Positions 6,200-9,140 of a DNA stretch of 9,140 nucleotides are shown piece by piece. Where the stretch lies: the NCBI GenBank assembly GCA_963543835.1, contig CAUUCY010000071.1, positions 1 to 9,140 of the forward strand, read 5' to 3'. Both the position numbers and the translations under genes were made by a program. This DNA comes from Cryptobacteroides sp963543835. GTDB taxonomy: Bacteria > Bacteroidota > Bacteroidia > Bacteroidales > UBA932. The notes below the pieces were generated by a model. The model worked only from the letters and a program-made list of their open reading frames with translations, did no database searches and was not told the origin of the DNA. Every line of letters begins with the position of its first letter. Position 1 is the stretch's first letter.

Positions 6200-6856
6200 A
6201 TGAAAAAGTCATTACTAATATTCTGTGCGGCGCTGGCAATAGTTGCCACAGGCTGCAAAAACAAGAAAAAAGCCAATACGGAAATGGTTGAAGAAACAAA
6301 AGACGTGATTGCGGACATCGAGACTTCGCTGGGGAATATGCGTATAAAACTTTACGGGGACACTCCGCGTCATCAGGCGAATTTCATCAAGCTTGCAAAT
6401 GAGGGCTTTTACGACGGGACCCTCTTCCACAGGGTAATCAAGGAGTTCATGATTCAGGGAGGAGACCCTCTGACCAAGAACCCCGGAGCAGAACAGGAAT
6501 ACGGGACAGGAGGGCCCGGATACCAGATTCCTGCGGAAATCAGGTCTAATCACCGACACAAGAAAGGGGCTCTCGCCGCTGCAAGGAAGGGTGATGCTGC
6601 AAATCCCATGAGGGAGTCCTCCGGTTCTCAGTTCTATATTGTGCAGAGCGAGAACGGCTGCGCTCATCTTGACGGACAATATACTGTGTTCGGGGAGGTG
6701 ATAGAAGGGCTTGAGGTAATAGACAGGATTGCCGAAGCGGAAACTGATTTTCGGGACCGCCCTTTGGATAATGTAAAGATTGTCAGGGTTTACATCGAAG
6801 CTTCGGACACGACAAAAAAGGCATTGCAGACTGACAGTACGGCTGTCATACAATAA
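6200..6856 (+). CDS. Lipoprotein peptidyl-prolyl cis-trans isomerase, cyclophilin type
   Basis: Speeds proline isomerisation during folding of exported proteins. It has 218 residues: lipoprotein signal peptide with VATG-C19, short spacer, then a cyclophilin domain (about 36-200). Catalytic residues match human CypA: FHRV (Arg78), FMIQGGD (Phe83, Gln86), SQFYI (Gln144, Phe145). The cyclosporin-contacting Trp is His156 (HLDGQYTVFG), and the last active-site His is Tyr161. Both changes occur in bacterial members. The residues after Cys19 are KNKKK, not the acidic K-(D/E)2 surface-export signal described in Bacteroidota, so it should stay on the periplasmic side (inference). It is the last gene of the sigma operon, 3 nt after tsaE. 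Its end overlaps the convergent hemW end by 11 nt, and a terminator lies 69 nt further on. Confidence 0.95.
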   Translation: MKKSLLIFCAALAIVATGCKNKKKANTEMVEETKDVIADIETSLGNMRIKLYGDTPRHQANFIKLANEGFYDGTLFHRVIKEFMIQGGDPLTKNPGAEQEYGTGGPGYQIPAEIRSNHRHKKGALAAARKGDAANPMRESSGSQFYIVQSENGCAHLDGQYTVFGEVIEGLEVIDRIAEAETDFRDRPLDNVKIVRVYIEASDTTKKALQTDSTAVIQ

Positions 6857-7928
6857 GGTCGGAGATTATGTCCTCGCTGACGAAGAAACGGTCTTCGGGG
6901 ATTCTTATCTGCCCACCCGTACAGACAATCGCCCCGAGCCGCAGGCTTCGGGCGATTGCTTTTTCTTCAGAAAGTTCCTCTAAGCGCCGCAGAGGCATGC
7001 CCTCGGAGGTACGCAGGCGCAGCATTATTTCTTCGATGGCGAGTTGCCGCGGCGTGAGGGTTTCGCTTTCGCGGGACCAGCCGTAAGGGGTTTGGGAGTT
7101 CCGGCTGCGCACGCGTCCGGCGGCATCGTAGGAGTGCGCGCCGGGTCCGAGTCCGACGTATGAGTGTCCGCTCCAGTAGGCGGAGTTGTGGATTGCTTCA
7201 AAGCCTGGGAGGGCGAAGTTGGAGATTTCGTAGTGGCGGTAGCCGGCGGATGCGAGTTCGGAGCATAGTATGTCGTACTGGCGGCGGTAGAGCTCGTCAT
7301 CTGCGATTTTGTATGCGCCTTTTTCTATCAGCCGCTGCAGTTCGGAGTTTTCTTCGACCGACAGCGCGTAGGCGGAGATATGCTCGGGGCGCAGCTCGAT
7401 TATGCGCCTGACTTCGCTGCGCCAAAGCCCGTCGGAGAGTTGCGAGAGCCCGAAAATGAGGTCGATGCTAAGGTTTCGCACGCCCGCGTCCCTCAAGGAG
7501 TGGTAGGCGCTCAAGGCGCTTGAGCAGTCGTGACGGCGCTTCATCCATTTGAGGATTTTGTCGTCGAGCGACTGCACTCCCATGCTGATGCGGTTTACGC
7601 CCATTTTCACGAGTCCGGCGGCAAATTCTTTTGTGACATCGTCGGGATTCACTTCAACGGTAAATTCTTCGTAATCGGCGGGGCCGAGCGCGTCCGTGAT
7701 TGTTTTAAGCTGCTCTGTGCCAAGAACAGAGGGGGTGCCGCCGCCGAAATAGAGGGTTTTGGGGGTCTTGCTGTCTTCTATTTCCTCCTTGCGTTCTTTG
7801 ATTTCATCCAATACCCCCTGCACATAAAGGCTCTGCACCTTTTTTGACTCTTTTCCCGAACAGATTTCGGAGTAGAAGTCGCAATAGGTGCAGAAACTTT
7901 TACAGAAAGGTACGTGGACGTATATCAT
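6846..7928 (-). CDS. hemW: Radical SAM heme chaperone HemW (HemN-like)
   Basis: A cytoplasmic radical SAM protein that binds heme and passes it to respiratory proteins. It was long annotated as oxygen-independent coproporphyrinogen III oxidase. It has 360 residues. The cluster motif is C9-x3-C13-x2-C16-D-F. The HemN enzymes have a further Cys after C16 (CxxxCxxCxC), absent here, which favours HemW. Further motifs are GGGTPS (62-67), the EVNPDD strand (92-97), GVQS (117-120), and HNSAYW (247-252), the HN-x-x-YW signature of HemW. A typical DLI-F/Y-GLP is DLIFGLSQL here. The C-terminus (about 295-360) is the winged-helix-like HemN_C part. ATG7928 is 3 nt after the coiled-coil gene stop, so they form an operon. 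The 3' end overlaps the cyclophilin gene and carries its terminator. By eye, the middle of the gene is more GC-rich than its neighbours. Confidence 0.94.
   Translation of the reverse strand: MIYVHVPFCKSFCTYCDFYSEICSGKESKKVQSLYVQGVLDEIKERKEEIEDSKTPKTLYFGGGTPSVLGTEQLKTITDALGPADYEEFTVEVNPDDVTKEFAAGLVKMGVNRISMGVQSLDDKILKWMKRRHDCSSALSAYHSLRDAGVRNLSIDLIFGLSQLSDGLWRSEVRRIIELRPEHISAYALSVEENSELQRLIEKGAYKIADDELYRRQYDILCSELASAGYRHYEISNFALPGFEAIHNSAYWSGHSYVGLGPGAHSYDAAGRVRSRNSQTPYGWSRESETLTPRQLAIEEIMLRLRTSEGMPLRRLEELSEEKAIARSLRLGAIVCTGGQIRIPEDRFFVSEDIISDLIV
6926..6964 (+). terminator. Rho-independent terminator of the plus operon, inside hemW
   Basis: Arms 6926-6940 and 6944-6958 form a 15-position, GC-rich stem with one C-C mismatch and one G-T pair around a GCA loop. 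After one C comes a run of five T (6960-6964), then CTT. This is a textbook intrinsic terminator for plus-strand RNA, 69 nt after the cyclophilin stop. On the minus strand no T-run follows the stem, so hemW transcription should pass. The DNA codes for about residues 324-335 of HemW (AIARSLRLGAIV). Confidence 0.85.
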
Positions 7929-7931
7929 ATT

Positions 7932-8837
7932 CTATCGGAGATAGGTTTCGGCAGAGCCGATTATGCCTTTCTCTGAATAGACGTCTACGTGGTACACGCC
8001 CTTTGAGCACTTCACATCGTTTATAAAGACTGTCATATCCACTTCCCTGCCCTCGTAGTCGATTTCGCGGGAGGCGGAAGTCACCATAGGCGTGCCGTTG
8101 ATTTCAAGTGTGATGCTGTCGCTGTTGGTGATGATGTCCCCGTCACGGTCTTTGAGTATGACGTAAATTCTCAGAGGTCCGCGCGGTGTGAGTTCATTTT
8201 CAAGCAGAGTGAGGTTGGTGGCGAATCTGACTACCCGGCTGCTGCGGTCTGTCTTTTTGCCCGAATGGTTCTGGGCTTCGAGGACTATGCTGCGCGCCTT
8301 GATCTGAGAGCCTCTTGCGACCTGGTCGCTGAGATTTGAGACCTTGTTTGTGAGTTCTTGATTGGCTTTTCTGCTTTCCGCGGCATCTTTGCGTGCCTGG
8401 GCAACCTCAACAGTGAGTTTTTTATTGACTGTGTTCAGGGAGTCTATCTGGACTATATAACTGCGCATTATAGTGCGCAGAGTGCCGAGTTCTTTCTGAT
8501 ACTGACGGATTTTGGCACGGTTGGTAGCTTCGGTCTTCTTGATGCGGGCGACCAACTGGGCAACTTCCTCTCGGGAGGAGTCAAGCTGGTGGTTGATGTT
8601 TTCGTAGTCCGAAGACAGGGAACTATAGTCCTTCTGGAGGGCTTCTATCTGCATGGTAAGCTCGTCTTTTTCAAGTCTCAAATCGCTGACAAGTCTGGAT
8701 TTATCATAGTATATAAAGCCTAAAGCCAGCGCAAGGACGGCGGCAAGCACAGCAAGTATGATTGTCAATTTACGGGGAGTTTTTGATTTTTTCTCCTCCT
8801 CAAGCCTGTCAAGCCTCTTTAGCGGATCTTCTTTCAT
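7932..8837 (-). CDS. Membrane-anchored coiled-coil protein of unknown function
   Basis: I do not recognise a named family. The 301 residues show a charged cytoplasmic head (1-23, MKEDPLKRLDRLEEEKKSK), one transmembrane helix (24-43), and a long coiled coil (about 46-172) with heptad Leu/Ile and many Gln, Glu and Lys. A C-terminal beta-rich domain (about 180-301) has alternating strands such as LRIYVILKDRDG and VYHVDVYSEKG, suggesting an Ig-like or sandwich fold. The signal-anchor helix would place the coil and the beta domain in the periplasm. A structural or scaffolding envelope role is only a guess. ATG8837 is fixed by an excellent Shine-Dalgarno sequence 4 nt upstream. The open frame runs on to 9089, but that part lacks protein-like character. 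It is the first gene of an operon with hemW. Confidence 0.85.
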   Translation of the reverse strand: MKEDPLKRLDRLEEEKKSKTPRKLTIILAVLAAVLALALGFIYYDKSRLVSDLRLEKDELTMQIEALQKDYSSLSSDYENINHQLDSSREEVAQLVARIKKTEATNRAKIRQYQKELGTLRTIMRSYIVQIDSLNTVNKKLTVEVAQARKDAAESRKANQELTNKVSNLSDQVARGSQIKARSIVLEAQNHSGKKTDRSSRVVRFATNLTLLENELTPRGPLRIYVILKDRDGDIITNSDSITLEINGTPMVTSASREIDYEGREVDMTVFINDVKCSKGVYHVDVYSEKGIIGSAETYLR

Positions 8838-8841
8838 GATT

Positions 8842-8850
8842 ACCTCCTTT
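8842..8850 (-). promoter_or_regulatory. Near-perfect Shine-Dalgarno sequence of the coiled-coil gene
   Basis: The minus strand reads AAAGGAGGTAATC immediately before ATG8837. This matches the ideal complement of the 16S rRNA tail, TAAGGAGGTGATC, at 11 of 13 positions. Genes of Bacteroidota rarely use such sites, and no other gene start in this window has one. It decides the start codon. Confidence 0.85.
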
Positions 8851-8872
8851 GATGTTATGATAATTTCTTCTG

Positions 8873-8880
8873 CAAATTTA
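8873..8880 (-). promoter_or_regulatory. Putative -7 box of the coiled-coil/hemW operon
   Basis: Minus-strand TAAATTTG matches TAnnTTTG exactly. Transcription would start near 8867, about 30 nt before the start codon, leaving room for the Shine-Dalgarno site. A clear TTTG at -33 is not visible. Confidence 0.5.
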
Positions 8881-9094
8881 CAATTTTTTCCAATATGTGT
8901 CCACATTAATATTTCGGCGATGGATTTTCTGCGGATGGTCGCGTGTTTTTTTGCCGTCCATGCCTCTGCTGCGGTTTCGGAAGTGGGCGCCGCCGCGCCG
9001 CGCGAGAAAATATTTCTGCGAAAATTTGCGTAAGTAAGTATATATATATATTTACGTCCGAAAAATACATAATCGAACGCAAATAGCATAACTT
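8881..9094. other. Divergent intergenic region with a GC-rich block and a TA run
   Basis: No gene is supported here. It holds a short, very GC-rich block (8988-9005, GCGCCGCC-type) beside AT-rich DNA. A (TA)6 run at 9039-9050 is flanked by CGTAA (9029-9033) and TTACG (9052-9056), which could pair. Near-consensus -7 boxes for a plus-strand promoter are AAAATTTG (9020-9027) and TATATTTA (9045-9052), each one base off. A 37-codon plus-strand frame at 8920-9033 looks accidental. Confidence 0.4.
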
Positions 9095-9140
9095 ATGAAA
9101 GCAAAAAAACATGCAGATTATCTCACGCCTCGATGCGAGG
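9095..9140 (+). CDS. Start of a possible plus-strand gene (cut by window edge)
   Basis: ATG9095 opens a frame reading MKAKKHADYLTPRCE before the window ends. The basic start followed by a Tyr-x-x-Pro-x-Cys-Glu pattern recalls the short Bacteroidales proteins of the type MKK..Y.TP.CEV, which are poorly characterised. That resemblance is from memory and rests on 15 residues. No ribosome-binding site is seen. A small perfect stem (9128-9132 with 9136-9140, loop ATG) lies within the frame. Confidence 0.35.
   Translation, partial: MKAKKHADYLTPRCE

Noticed and set aside
6832..6848. Perfect 6-bp inverted repeat TGACAG/CTGTCA at the hemW stop, as a minus-strand terminator
   Set aside because: The T-run on the minus strand comes only after about 12 further bases (GTCTGCAATGCC), so the spacing is wrong for an intrinsic terminator.
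7025..7411. Long alternative frames on both strands within hemW
   Set aside because: They are low-complexity Thr/Pro/Arg/Ser-rich translations expected from GC-rich third positions. HemW motifs fix the true frame.
6846..7928. Horizontal transfer of hemW because of its higher GC
   Set aside because: The gene is a core family, sits in a tight operon, and the rise is local. The eye estimate is not enough to claim transfer.
8920..9033. 37-codon plus-strand ORF with a hydrophobic start
   Set aside because: It overlaps the GC-rich block between the two divergent genes, with no promoter or ribosome site of its own visible. It is most likely chance.
8838..9089. N-terminal extension of the coiled-coil frame
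   Set aside because: The strong Shine-Dalgarno site and a -7 box lie inside it, and its sequence has no domain-like character.

Overview
The window looks like chromosomal DNA of a member of the Bacteroidales (Bacteroidota). Three things point there. Upstream regions carry TAnnTTTG-type -7 boxes. The malate dehydrogenase, TPR protein, EnvC-like protein and TsaE have Bacteroidota-style sequences. There is a sigma factor coupled to a protein that joins an anti-sigma-like N-terminus to an outer-membrane-barrel-like C-terminus. I cannot fix the genus. Apart from possible small genes in the leader and at the right edge, the content is mostly housekeeping and envelope genes. I see no mobile element, CRISPR array, tRNA or rRNA.

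Layout. (1) 1-413, minus: 5' part of malate dehydrogenase. (2) 414-663: a divergent intergenic region with a -7 box on each strand and an unusually long leader. The leader contains two hairpins and a possible 33-codon ORF. (3) 664-1302, plus: Sfp-type phosphopantetheinyl transferase. It ends exactly where a minus-strand operon ends. (4) 3946-1303, minus: a secreted TPR protein, overlapping by 8 nt an EnvC-like murein hydrolase activator with a degenerate LytM domain. (5) 4000-6856, plus: a compact operon of ECF sigma factor, membrane-anchored barrel protein (4-nt overlap), TsaE and a lipoprotein cyclophilin. (6) 8837-6846, minus: a membrane-anchored coiled-coil protein of unknown function, then HemW. 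(7) 8838-9140: AT-rich promoter region and the first codons of a further plus-strand ORF.

How the genes relate. The TPR/EnvC pair, the sigma/barrel pair, the periplasmic-type cyclophilin and the coiled-coil protein all belong to the cell envelope. PPTase (carrier-protein activation), TsaE (tRNA t6A synthesis), HemW (heme/radical SAM) and Mdh are core metabolism. Both convergent gene junctions have no intergenic space. At 6846-6856 the two genes overlap, and the terminator of the plus operon appears to lie inside the hemW coding sequence at 6926-6964.

Most worth a second look: the terminator embedded antisense in hemW, the sigma factor coupled to a cytoplasm/TM/linker/barrel protein, the near-perfect Shine-Dalgarno sequence in front of the coiled-coil gene (rare in this phylum), and the structured leader before the PPTase. 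I did not find a clearly new multi-gene system. The sigma/barrel pair is the nearest candidate.
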